Shown here: one piece after another, positions 45,769 through 57,470 of the stretch
Position numbering within the stretch: position 1 is the stretch's first letter
How the letters are laid out: each line of letters starts with the position of its first letter
Origin: Nymphaea colorata
Lineage: Eukaryota > Streptophyta > Magnoliopsida > Nymphaeales > Nymphaeaceae
Direction of reading: 5' to 3'
NCBI RefSeq assembly: GCF_008831285.2
Contig: NC_045144.1
Location: 18,493,716 to 18,553,715, forward strand
DNA: 60,000 nt
Translations under genes and position numbers: made by a program
The notes under the pieces: generated by a model
Seen by the model: the letters and a program-made list of their open reading frames with translations, nothing else
Told to the model about the DNA's origin: nothing
The model's database searches: none

Positions 45769-48500
45769 AATGTAAGGCTGCTTCAGAATCTTGGCAGAAG
45801 AAGACGCTAGTAAATAGAGATCTACAGTTGTGTGCCATGAAACCACGTTAGGGGATGTTGAACATGTATTAGAGTTTATGTGGCACTATCTTTATCTTAA
45901 TGATATCGAAAAAGTGGGTTATATCAGTTGATACATACCCTAATGAATCTGCCCATTTCTATGTTCTTGTACTTGAGAAATGGTTTTAACTCTTTCCAAC
46001 CAATTTAAAAATCAAACAATCAGAAAAAATAAATAAATCATATGTTCTAGTGTCATGTCATTCATATATTAGTAACAATGCTCTAAACCCTAAGTCCTCC
46101 CTATGTATTGACACCTAACTTCTTGTGAATATCATTTTTATGTTTCCCAATGCTTGTGGCCATTTTTATAGAGCCGTATAGGACAAGTATTTTCCTAAGG
46201 TCAAGTTTGTATGTAAAGAACCAAAAAGCAAAAGATAAGAGGACGATCCAATATTATAGTCATTCTTTTTATGTGCTTCCACAAAAGACATTAATCGTTT
46301 CAAGCATAGTATAGCAAAAGTTCAAAAAGTGGTTCCCCCTTTTTTTCTTTGGGTATTAGTTTAAGAATTAAGAAACCAATATGTATTAGTTAATCATATG
46401 CCACATGATATGCCCATTTTTGCCACATTATCGGCAATATGGTTATATGAATTAGATATATGACTCTTTTTAGGTCGTTCATTATATACTTGGAGTATTA
46501 CAATTAATCGCTCTGGTATGGGCACTTGTTTGAAAACTTCAAACTTGACTTTTATAGACTTACAATACAAGAAAGATGACACCCTTAACATTCGAAATGA
46601 AAACCAACTGCTTACCGGCCCCAACCTCAACCTCAACCCTTACACCAACCCCTTTGGGACATTCAACTGTGTACTTAAAAATTGCAAAGTGTATTCTGTC
46701 CAACTTTTATTTGCACCTAAATGGACTCGAACTAAGATCATTGATAGCATGATAAGTAAGTATATAAGCTCAAGAAAAAATTTTCAAGATCTTAAATATG
46801 AGAATGCTCAGTACTTCCTTACATACATATATACGGGATGTTACCACTGCACTCAAATCGAATCCAAGATCTTATCGGTGCTTGTTTGAGTTTCAATGCT
46901 AAAAATAGGTTTATTTGAATTAAATTGATGGAATATCGATTCAATATATGAACCAATCTAATGGCACCAACTACGATGTGAACCCTCACCAGCAAGCAGG
47001 CCATACTTTGTTGATATTTTTTTTTTCAATTTTATCTTATTTTTACTTTTTATTTTTTAATTAATATTTGTTTTTAATAATTAAAACAAGCCTTAATTCA
47101 AACCAGATTCAGAAACATTTATATGTGTAGGAGTATATAAGTAAGTATTAAGTTTACCGATGTAAAAGTAAAAAGAATTTTACATGTGGCTAGGCGCCTG
47201 CCGGAAAATCAGGGGTTGAGATTACTTGCAAACACGGAAGGAAAAGCCTGTTTCCAAGGCCCTTTTTAAAAAAAGAGAAAATCAGTTTTGCCCTTGTAAG
47301 AGGGGCTTTTCCAATTTCCAGCATTTTAACAGTAATGGCATTTTCGTCATTTCCAGCACCCCAAGCAGCATTGGGGGCCATAACATATGAACGGCTCCGC
47401 ACACTATAAGGTGCCGTAAATGTCCGAATGGCCGACGTTTTCAAACCGATTGGCTGTCATCAAAGTTGGACGTCCGGCCGGGTATCCAAAGCAGGAGCCG
47501 CAAATTCAGGCATTCTGTCAGCCTAATAATGTTTTAGGTATGGTCGGGCATAACATCAGCAGCCCACCACCATATATATATATAACTATATTTGTTATAT
47601 ATGTTTTATTTTATTATTATTATATATATATATATATTATAATAGGATCAAACCTAGCGGTTTTAACCGGGTTCTAGACCTAGGCATAAGGCACGGGACG
47701 CTGATGCTGGGCCGGGCCCAATGCCCAACCTTAACTGTGGCCAGGTTGTGGTGTTGGAGATCAGGTCAAATGAGCACACAAAGTGTTTGATCTTAAGGAA
47801 TTGGTGTTGGCTACTTGTTGGTTGGGGTGGGCCACTGCCCACACTAAAGTTGTGTCATCAATGCAAGTGCCGTACCGATAAAAAAAATCTTAGCTTCGCC
47901 ACTAAGACTATTTTTTTTTTAGATACTTTTGCATTCAATAATGGGTTGGCAGGGGAAGAGAAAAAGAGAGGAAGAAAGTTGGGGCCAGCAGAGCTAGGGC
48001 CTCCCTCTAAGTTTTAAAAATTTATATTTTAACTATTAAATTTTTTCAAAAATTTTAGTAAAACTTATGAAATTAGAGGTTGGCCTCTATTAATTTTGTT
48101 TTAAATGTTTTATTTAGTGTCCGCATGACTGTGGCCCGCCAACGTTTGGTTGGTATTTTCGCCTGAAGTGATGTGGAGATTGTTGAATTATAGCGTTGCG
48201 TTGGGAAGAATTCACATCATCTAAGTTAAGCGTCCAAGAAGACTTAGATGGTATGAATCATAAGAAAATTTATTTCTAGACGATTCGGGAAGGCTAGTTT
48301 AAGCCATCGGACTTGAAGATGAAAGAAGGAATGGTTTGACGGATTGGAATCGGCTGCTGGACTCACCTTCATTTTCAAACTTTCTGATCCGAGGCTGCAT
48401 TAAAAGATCTTTGTTTTCAAATTTTCTTTTTGGATTTAAATCCGAGGCTGCATTAAAAAATGTACTTCTTAAGATCGAGGATATTAGATTTTAAATATGT
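45769..48500. other. Intergenic region, no gene
   Basis: Contains a SINE-like block (about 46590-46740, with TTACACCAACCCCTTTGGGA and GGACTCGAAC), AT runs near 47572-47640, a GGCCCGG-family fragment ending at about 47740, and a CAGCAGAGCTAGGGCC-type hAT relic at about 47985-48090. Short reading frames show no recognisable motifs. Confidence 0.5.
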
Positions 48501-48921
48501 GTTGCATGTTAAATTGATGGGGCTCAATCTGAAATTGATATCGTATATTTTTATTTTAGATAGAATGTTGAATCACCGCAGATCTGAAATCCACGATAGA
48601 ACAAAAGGCACATTGAAAATCAATGAGCATCGGAGTCTTTCCGGACCGGATTGCGGCGGCGAGGGCGGCTGCTCTTCTCAACCCACGGGTTGCAACGTCT
48701 CTGTCGTCCATGATCGCGCATCTCAAAGATGAACGGTTGTAGGCTACTTGACCCCACCCACGAGATGGGTTCCTCTTGCGCAGAAGTAAAACGATTCCTT
48801 TTCTCCTTCCCCGAGAGAAAGAGGAAGGAGAGTTTTCTCCGTGTCTGCAGGAACGCGTCTTTCTGGTTTAAAAGAGAAAAGAGAGAAGAAGAAGAAAGAA
48901 GAAGAAGAAGAAGAAGAAAGG

Positions 48922-51900
48922 ATGTCGAAGGAAGAACCAGCCGTTGGGGTTCCGTACGCCTATCCGGCCCCGACGAATCCACCACCATATCAGCAGCAGT
49001 ATTTCTACACGGTCAGCAATCCCCATCAGGCTGGGATCATCCCCTCCAACGCGATCTACGGTGACCCCAAGGGGATTCCAATCCAGCAGACCATCTTCCG
49101 AGACACCCCCGCCCCCTTCAATTGCGTCTACTGCGGGGAGTCCGCCCTCACCACCGTCAGGTTTTTTGCTCCTTCTCCCTCTTCGGATTCAACTGGCGCG
49201 TTTTTTCTTATGGGTAGCAATTTCTTTCTTTTTTTCTTTCAAAGTTTGTGATGAATAGTTTGATTCGTTTCTTGTTTTAATGCGTTAACAACGAAATGAG
49301 GTTCAGATGTAATGAATTCTCTTGAACGACCTTGACTCCGTACGAAGAGGTTGAGAATCCTCTTTTGGTTGCAATTCTTGAAGAACTAAGGTTTTTTGTG
49401 GGGACTTCATTGTTGATGTTCTTTCATGGGATTAAATGTGGTTCCGTATTGTTGATTAGAAAAATTGGAAGGACTTTTTATATAGGCCTGGTGATTGAGA
49501 AAAGCAAAAGAAACTGATTTCTAGATTCTTGGATGTGGGTTGGAAACCGATGACTTTCTTTTCCATAGAAGTGTGTTTTTGGCGAGAAGGAAAAAAAAAA
49601 ATGATGTTGTGTGGTGTTGCCTCAGTTGGCCCTTCCTCTTCCACATCCATGCCCCCTTTGGTGGAAGAAGAAAAACCAAGAGGAAACCTATGAAAGGGCA
49701 TAAAGAACATGTTCAATTGTCTGGAGGATAGGCCTCCTAGTCATTGTAGAATCTTAATTCTCACTACCACTTAACTAATTAATTCTAGCCTTGAATATTA
49801 GAGTAGCAAAAAGTGATTTTAGGAATGAAAGAGATCAAACTTGAGGATATTAGGATTCCACGCTTTTGTTAAGAAAGTAAATCTACTGCATATTGCTGCA
49901 ATATTCTATCTCCGTAACATAAAAGCCTCTCGAATGTTCGTTTCTGAAACCTGACATGAAGGGAACAGCTGAGGATGCTTGATGACTACTTTGTTCATTC
50001 ATTTCGTAGAGGTTAGCATATGTCTGTCCTGTATAGCTATCAAACTATTAAATTGTCTCCTATTAAAGACCAGGGGACTAGAACTTTCTTTTCAAGGGAA
50101 GACATGGAAAACTGATGAATGTCTAAGACTCTAAAATAAGTGTTTGAAAAACTAAAAGTTTCTTTGCAAGCTTATAGATTGATATTCCGCAAATGTATTT
50201 ACTTTCTTTGTGACTTCTCTTAGTCAACAGGCTTTGGTTCTTCGTATGAATTTTCTCAACTAGATCTAATCAATAAATAACTGTGGGGTGAATCAAATTA
50301 TTATTAGGATTCTCAATTAAATTCGTGTAAGATGGGAGAATTAGAAAACAACTGTAAAAACAGATTCATGTCCTGCAGGAGTCATGGGGAATGGTTACTT
50401 TGTTGAAGATAGTCATGACATCATAACATGCATTAGTCTTAGCTCAGATCAGCTGCATATTTGTCCCATGTTCAAATTTGAGAATGAGGTCATCCTAAAG
50501 ATGTCATCATATCCCTTGTCCATAAGGCTTCTGTCATTTTAGTTTGATATTTTAAGCATCTTTTGGGCAATCACTTCACTCCTGCATATTCATTCTGAAG
50601 TCAGTGTCAAAGTTGCTAGATATACTGTGTGCATCAATATCAAATAATATTAACTGTAATAAACTTTACAAGTCAACCATCTGTATTGGTTAGATTAGTT
50701 CACCTTGAAAGAGAGAAATACTGGTGATACCTCCAGATGTCAAAACAAAAATATAATAACTTAAATGGATAATATATATATATAAGTCAAATGATGGAAG
50801 AATCGGTACCATTATTTTAATTCCTCATGACTGTCACATAAAACATGAAAGAGCACAGAGAAAAAACAGCAGTTGAAAGTTGAAACTTCTTATGTCCATA
50901 TGTTTTGCCTCACTTAACCTGGCGTAATTTATGGACGCTCTGCATGGAGATCTTTGGCGTCCTTGTGATATTCTTTGTTTGTCCAATTCTAAATAGGTGA
51001 AAAATATTAGTGCTTATGATAATGTTTCTTGCATTTCTATAAAATTCTAAATTCTCTCTAATCTCTATTACTGGGCATAAAGGGTCCTTACAAAAATGGT
51101 TATTTCCTTTGTTCTTCATGCTCACTTTTGTGTGGGAGGTTCTAGAATTGATTAATCTACTTCTATGATATGTAATTTTCTCATCCCTATATTGCCAAAC
51201 AATATGTAATATCTCAATTCTCCATGGTCAGAAGTCTTGTAATTTGAACTGATAATGGATCCCTCAAAATTGTGGATTTTTTTTTACTATTGTGTTTCAT
51301 TTTGAATTGCAGCTAAATAAAATTTTTCTCAGGTGTCCCAAATGGCAGACCAGAGAACAAGAGTGAACTTGCCCTCTTCATGTTAATGAATTTTGAGTCA
51401 TGCTTATTGGTTAAATTCATATTATGCAGAAAATTGTCTCCCTTATGTGACTAAAGTAAGAGCAAGCTTGTCTCGCCCAGACTTCCTGAAGTATTTTTTT
51501 GATACTGTGAAGAAATATTAAACTGTTCAGAAAAGAACCTTTTCGAGGACTAATTGATCTATCTCCCCAGATACAGTAATCAGTTATTGGAATAAGTAAA
51601 AGTTATTTGCTTTATTTTGAGGATGCTGATTGTGAAGTTAAGTCACCTGAGTGCGAGGTACGGTTGCGGGTGCGGGTGCAGGATGCAGCGAATCCCAAAA
51701 AAATTTCAGTGCGGTATATATATATATATATATATAATATATATAAAAGGATTTGTTAGACTTAAAACTCCTACAAGCACAAACAAAAAAGCTATAACTA
51801 ATATAGAACTAATAAGTAATAAGTAATAACTAATATATAACTAAGAAGTAGCACCAGAAATTGCATATTTATTAAACTTTCAGCCCCATTCAGTCATTCG

Positions 51901-53852
51901 GTAGCGTGTAAACCCATAGAGGTTATAGGAATACTAGTGCATTCAGTGAATGAAGTCAGCACTACATGCACAGCAGAAAAAATAGTGAAAAGTGGAAGAA
52001 TAGGCTTGGCGAAAAGATAAACAGAAGCATGGTGAAGCATGAAAACTAAGGCAGAAACAAGACAGTGAAATTAAGGGTACATCACCGATTCAACATAAAA
52101 GAAATTGATAAGATCATAAGAACAACACCGATTGAAGATTATGAAGAAGATTAGTTAAGAAATTATATTAGGCAACCACGATTTACAGTAAAGCTCTAAA
52201 GTTTAGAGAATTAACAAGAAAAATGAAAAAACTGTAAACTTGATTCCGTTTTCTTTGCTGGAGAAATAATCATTGCCAGAGGCTGTCACTGGGTGGAAGC
52301 TGTCGCCGGCGTTGTAGCTGGACAAGACGCTGGCTGTCGCAGTCGCCACTTACCAGGGCACAGTAGCAGTCGCAGGAAGAGCACCGGCTGATCAAGAGGC
52401 TGTCACAGGAGCTGGAGCTATCACCGGAGGTCATCGGGTGATGGATGCACAGCCCAAAGCAGCGGCAGTGGCAGCACTTCAAACAGGGTTTCCTAGATGA
52501 AACCCGTTTCTGGCTCGTCGGGGCTTATGAAATGAATTTTTTTTAAAAAAAAAAAAAATTAAAAGTGCGGACGAGTATGACGTCCGTGCACTTCGACCGC
52601 ACCCGACTTACCTTTGACCTGGCTCGGGCATGTGTCCAGACGATTCCACCGCATCGGTGCCGAATCGGCAGCGCATGTACACGTGCATCGTGTGCAGGCA
52701 GGCGCCCTTCAGTCATGTCCAGGTGTTTTAGTTATGAAGGGATCCTCCTTTCAGTATTTGAATGACTCAAAAACTATTTTAACATATGTCATTTTGGATC
52801 GTAGAATTGATCTGCTTTTTAGTGAGGCTAATCCCTTCCATGGAGTCTCAGGCTTTCTTTCCTTATAAAGATGTTATGCTTTTCCAATTGTTGCTTTTAT
52901 CCAGATCTCATGCTTTTCCGAATATATGATATTCTTTTGCTAGAGGGAGATGGTTTTTTAATCATGTTAGATCAAAAGAAAGCTTGAAAAACCACATTAT
53001 TGAGAACTACAGTCCAACTGGAAAGAGTGTCATTCAGTGCGGAGGGCAGACTCATATGATATAGGCCTTCTGATAGTGTTTGTAGTTTCTTTATAATGGA
53101 AGGCCCTGTCGTGCAGATATGTTCTGTCGTTTAAGAAGTCCTATTTTGTTTTTCCCCTTCCTTCCCAGTTAGTGATCTAAATTATGTTATTAACTTGATT
53201 TGGAAGCTGCAGTACTCACAACTTATCCATGGTTCATTTTGTGTAGCAAATTTGCTTTTCCTAATTTGGAATGGTCCCTTGATAGTATAAATGAATTTTC
53301 TTTACCGCTTTAGTCACTCAATTCCTGTAAGCTGTCATGCATCCAGATCCAGGATGTTTCCTGCATCTGATTGTACCATGTTTACTGCTGAAAGCTCTTC
53401 TAATGTTTTATTTATGAACTTCAAGGATGTTAATTATAAGATGCCTCATGCTTATGGTGACATTTGCAGGTCCAAGCCAAGTCTGGCTGCTGTTGTCGGT
53501 TGTATGATGCCTTTTATGCTCGGAGTTTGCTTTCTGTGCCCTGGAATGGATTGTCTCTGGCATAAGTACCACTATTGTCCAGCCTGTGGGCAGAAGGTGA
53601 GCGAGCTATTATACAAACTCCAATCTTCACGTTCGAAATACCTAGTAGTGGAAAACGTGTAGCTTCCTGGTCATCTTTAAATTTTAATAACGACATGATT
53701 TAGCACTGTTGAATTTGGCTTCATTTAGCAATCTAAGACTAATCTCTCTCTCTCTCTCTCTCATCCAGGTTGCTGATTTTGAGAAAAACGATCCTTGCGC
53801 TGTGGTCGATGCTTCTCACTGGATTCAGGAAAGCTTTGCATTGCCTGCCTAA
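48922..53852 (+). CDS. GILP: LITAF-domain protein, GILP type (149 aa, 3 exons)
   Basis: Small membrane-associated zinc protein of the LITAF/SIMPLE family. The Arabidopsis member GILP binds LSD1 and restrains hypersensitive cell death. Exons: 48922-49160, 53470-53596 and 53769-53852, with the first intron splitting the arginine codon AG|G. The N-terminal 60 residues are rich in Pro and Tyr (PAPTNPPPYQQQYF). The LITAF domain follows: CVYC near residue 71-74, a hydrophobic membrane-inserting stretch (VVGCMMPFMLGVCFLCPGMD), and HYCPACGQK carrying the second zinc ligands. The C-terminus ends ESFALPA. Length fits the family. The ATG follows a GAA-rich leader. Intron 1 is 4.3 kb and contains a foreign insertion. 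Confidence 0.93.
51655..52615. mobile_element. Insertion with GTGCGG-rich ends in LITAF intron 1
   Basis: The left end reads GGTACGGTTGCGGGTGCGGG and the right end, on the other strand, GGTAAGTCGGGTGCGGTCG. The match is imperfect. Between them are an AT run (51715-51737), AT-rich DNA and an unusually GC-rich block (52268-52520) with repeated GCTGTCGCCGG-like words. No transposase is visible. Element boundaries are approximate. Confidence 0.45.
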
Positions 53853-53927
53853 ATTAGCATATACTCAAGGTCATGTTTGAATATCCGTTGTAAAAAATAG
53901 TTGGTTCTAAGATACATGAAAATTCGT

Positions 53928-53933
53928 AATAAA
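53928..53933 (+). terminator. Polyadenylation signal of LITAF gene
   Basis: AATAAA lies 76 nt after the stop codon. A T-rich stretch follows within about 100 nt. Confidence 0.5.
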
Positions 53934-53939
53934 AGCTCT

Positions 53940-54915
53940 TGTTCCAGATCCTTTTAGCTGTATTTGTTTAGTTTGGTGTCTGTTTGTTGGGTGTCTGTTG
54001 TGAATGACCTGTTTACAGGGGAGGACGCCATCTCCTCTAATGACCTTTTTAATGTTATGAAATTGTGAAAAAAAAAAAATCCTGTGGTCTTCCGGCATTT
54101 TTCACACTGGGAAACTCTTTAATGTGAGAGCATCATGGATGACTTTACCAGGCCATCAAAGGTGGCCTCAGCTATTTTTAATGGTCTTGAATCTTGATGG
54201 CACTTGTCTTGGAGCAGATCTTCAATCTGGCAAATCGCATACTCAAAAGGATCTTAAGATGAAAGCGTGCTGGGGGAGTTCCCCTTCCATTCAAAAGGAA
54301 AAAAGTAAAAAAAAATGATAGGATACATACAAACAAAACAAAGACCAAAATTGAGCCAGTTAAGCTCCAAAAACCTCTTACCCACAGAGCATGGTGATTA
54401 CATCAAAACACAAATGATCATTACAAATATTAACCACCATACCATAACTCTAAAGCATTCACAATGTCATGGCGCTCTGTTTGCAAAATGGTATGCAGCC
54501 ATCGCTTCCATCTAATGCCTATTAGATCGAATCTTCAGCAGACCCACACTCTTCGGAATATCTGTCATAAGTTCTTTCAAAACTTTCATTACTAATGGAT
54601 TGATCACTTACCCGCAGAATGCATGCACAAATTATGGTCCATAAATTATTGAGGGAGCTTCCAATGACCCACCCACCCTTCTCTCGAATTTTTCAAAAAG
54701 GTGAAAGCACATTTGTGTTGATCCAGAGATTGATAGTTGTCCCTTCACATCCAGACTGTTCTTACTTTAGAAATATTTCACAACAGCTAAGTTAGACTTC
54801 TCTCATTGCGTCACTGACATGTTTGACTATTCCTTTGTGCACTGCCAAGTTACCAAAACACCAGATTCTCCATATGACGGCATGGCAGCATAGAAGCCAG
54901 CATTGACGTAGTTCT
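53940..54915. other. No gene recognised
   Basis: Downstream flank of the LITAF gene. There are only short reading frames without motifs and an A run at 54069-54079. The right part may belong to the LINE remnant that follows. Confidence 0.45.
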
Positions 54916-54919
54916 TTAC

Positions 54920-55560
54920 TAATTAGGTGCTTGTGCCACCACCAACCCAAGCTGTAGTAAAGTCAGTAAGGACAAACTCAAAGAAGTTGAACCAAGATAA
55001 CACAAATTTCCAAATGTGTGCAGCAAAACCACAAGTGAAAAGTAAATGGTCCTGATCCTCAGTTGTTCGCCCACACAATCTGCATTTAAATACAAGCTTA
55101 AACCCCACTCTTTGCGCTCTTGTCTCCGTTAGAAACATATCGTAGCAGTAGATGAATGCGAACCAACAGGCTCTAGGCAGGGCATTTTGAAAACCAAAGT
55201 CTGCTCCTCCACTTCACTTCTATCCCTTTCGATCTCACAAACTCCCAAATAAATCCTTCAACTTAGAATAGGTTTGAGGCTGTTCTTGCAACAGAGAACA
55301 TCCATGCCTTGAACTAAATGAGTGCTAAAGCTGTCAAAAATCTTTGTAATGTGCTTCCACCTCCCCTATTTCTACAGCCATTATCAAGAATTTCTTAAAT
55401 ACACTTGCCCCTATCAGCTTCCACTGCTCCATATTCTTCAGAAGGAATGAGGTTAATAAGGATCTCTGACCGCGAGGGATCCAACCAGGGCATAGGCCAG
55501 GCTGGCTTTGCCAGATTGAACGAATGCGACCGTCAATCCTACTGTCCGAAACAATGACAA
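54920..55560 (-). pseudogene. LINE remnant, zf-RVT region
   Basis: On the minus strand, in two frames, the sequence reads KWRSRLWFSKCPA, LPRACWFAFIYCYD, then CRLCGRTTEDQDHLLFTC and FAAHIWKF. This is the zinc-binding zf-RVT domain found after the reverse transcriptase of plant L1-type LINEs. Upstream, SDSRIDGRIRSIWQSQPG fits the linker before it. A frameshift near 55150 and loss of the RT show it is dead. Confidence 0.75.
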
Positions 55561-56668
55561 TTGTATGTCATTAGTATTCACAAAAATGGAAAGGTTCTTC
55601 AAAGGTCAGGACTCTCTGAAAAGTCTTAATTGTCCAAGAGATTTCACTCTTAATCCTTCTTCAGTTCATCATACTATCTCTCCAAATTCGAGAGATATTG
55701 ACCCCCGGTTTGGATTCGAGAGATTCCCAGGCACTGTGAAATATATTACGTGTCTACCACACCCTGAAAGGCCCTGTGAAAGTCTTGTGTTATGAAATGG
55801 ATGCGGTGACAAAGAATCAAAGCGAACTAGTCTTTCGCCTTCCATCAAAAGGATCTTAGATCCTCACAATCAAAGCGCGACCATTTTCAATCCAATGTTG
55901 GGATTTCCATGAAGTACATTTATGACCGTATCAAACCCTCTATCTTGAAAAATTAAATGGCCGATATTGAATGAGGCCGAATGAGACCTTCGGGATGAGA
56001 CGTTAGAGTCAGACCAATATGCTGAACCGGATATGATTCATGACATTCAAATTTCCCTGGATTCATCCCCACATTGTAAATCAGATCCATAATTTTTCTA
56101 TGTAAAAGCCACAGAAAGCGTTAATTTCGTCAAGTATAAAAGAGCTTTTGGTTCATGGAATCCTCACAGACATCAGGCACGGATTCCTTGATAGCAGGCC
56201 CAGCAGGAGTCGTGTTATAATGCATTTCCAGAACCTCAGAGATGGAACCCTGTCCAATATTTAACGAAGAGATACGATGACACACCTACCTGGACATGAC
56301 AGGATACGAAACGGCCAACGCCGTTGCCCATTAAGCCCATGCGCACAGAGAATTGAGACGTTGCTGTAATCTGAATTCGCCTTGAAGTCCACACTATTTT
56401 CACTATCCATGGAAAAGCAAAAGAAATAATAAAAATGAAAATGAACATTAGGTGCCAAAAGACTCAACAGCAAATCGTATGCCAAAATTTCTTTTGTTAC
56501 AGGTTCCACAGTTACAGCCTAAAGTTGGCTTTAGCTGCAGCACATGATTCTAATTTTCAGAATAAAATGAGAGCTAAAGAACAAAAGGTTTCCACCAAGG
56601 TCTAGTCTATCTGTCTATGGTGTCCTATCGTACTGAACAGTCTGTTACCAAGCAACGGCCCCCAATGA
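55561..56668. other. Spacer, no gene recognised
   Basis: Contains the end of the LINE remnant and the 3' side of the TRAP-beta gene. A short minus-strand frame near 56280-56420 (MDSENSVDFKANSDYSN) ends at a GT but has no recognisable domain, so it is not called. Confidence 0.4.
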
Positions 56669-57470
56669 TCAACGTTTTTTCTTGCTTGATTTTGCTGCAC
56701 CAGATTTTGACGGGCTGGCAACCAAGTAAACAAATAATCCGACAATCGAGAGGACTGACAGCAGCGGCCCATATTTGGCTAACAGTTTCTGCATGAAAAG
56801 GAAAAGATCACGTGAGAAGCACAGACAAAGTTACCTACCTACTAAATACACCAGAACCATTGACGGTCCATACCTTGGCCTGGGAAAGTTCCAGAGATTG
56901 GAGAGCCATCGAGAACACATAACAATGAAGAAGAAGCAAAAATGTCATTTTTGTGTAGAACAAATAGAAAATGAAAACGGGGAAAACTCCAATGACATTC
57001 CGTGTTCAAGGTTCAAAAGCTCACCCATTCAAATTTCTTTTCAGGGGGGCGCTCTGCCAGGATGTCCAAGGGCAGGATGGGGGTTGAGTAGGCCTCCTTT
57101 TGAACCAGCAGAAAGAAAGAAGGAATCAGAATCAGGCATGAAAGGAAGCTAAAAATGTCATGTTGAAAGAGAAGCAAAGGATACCTGCAGTGCTGCTTTT
57201 GAAGGTATACGGAATTTAACCACTGCTGAAGAACCGTGGAAGCTTCCTTTCTTTTTTGACTCCAGAATGAAGGAATGTGAAAGAGATGCACCACTGTGAC
57301 AACAAAAAGATTTCAGATGGAGGCAAATGAATTCTGTGAGTTCTCATATTTGATTTTGTGATGCAACTTACGCATCAAGGCGTTCCCATGATTTGGAGGT
57401 GCTACCAGTCACGAGTTCAAAGAGGTCTGTTGTCCAGCTATCATCGCTAAGGCTTACATCATATGCAGTC
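56669..57470 (-). CDS. TRAP-beta / SSR2, last four exons (partial, 132 codons seen)
   Basis: Translocon-associated protein subunit beta, a single-pass ER membrane protein that assists Sec61 during secretory protein import. Exons on the minus strand: 57372-57470, 57185-57293, 57025-57096 and 56669-56788, all GT-AG. They encode TAYDVSLSDDSW, FELVTGSTSKSWERLDAG, VVKFRIPSKAALQ, EAYSTPILPLDILAERPPEK and finally the membrane helix (LLSVLSIVGLFVYLVAS) with a lysine-rich cytosolic tail ending KKKR. Plant TRAP-beta is about 190 aa, so the signal peptide and roughly the first 55-60 residues lie beyond position 60000. The exon at 57470 starts mid-codon, which proves an upstream exon. The intact frame suggests a working housekeeping gene. 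Confidence 0.93.

Noticed and set aside
48729-49064. A 111-codon frame overlapping the LITAF start in another frame
   Set aside because: It is produced by the GAA-rich leader and lacks motifs. The LITAF frame is conserved and splices correctly.
57013-57294. A continuous minus-strand frame across two TRAP-beta exons and the intron between them
   Set aside because: It is only an unspliced read-through. Splicing at GT-AG sites gives the expected TRAP-beta sequence.
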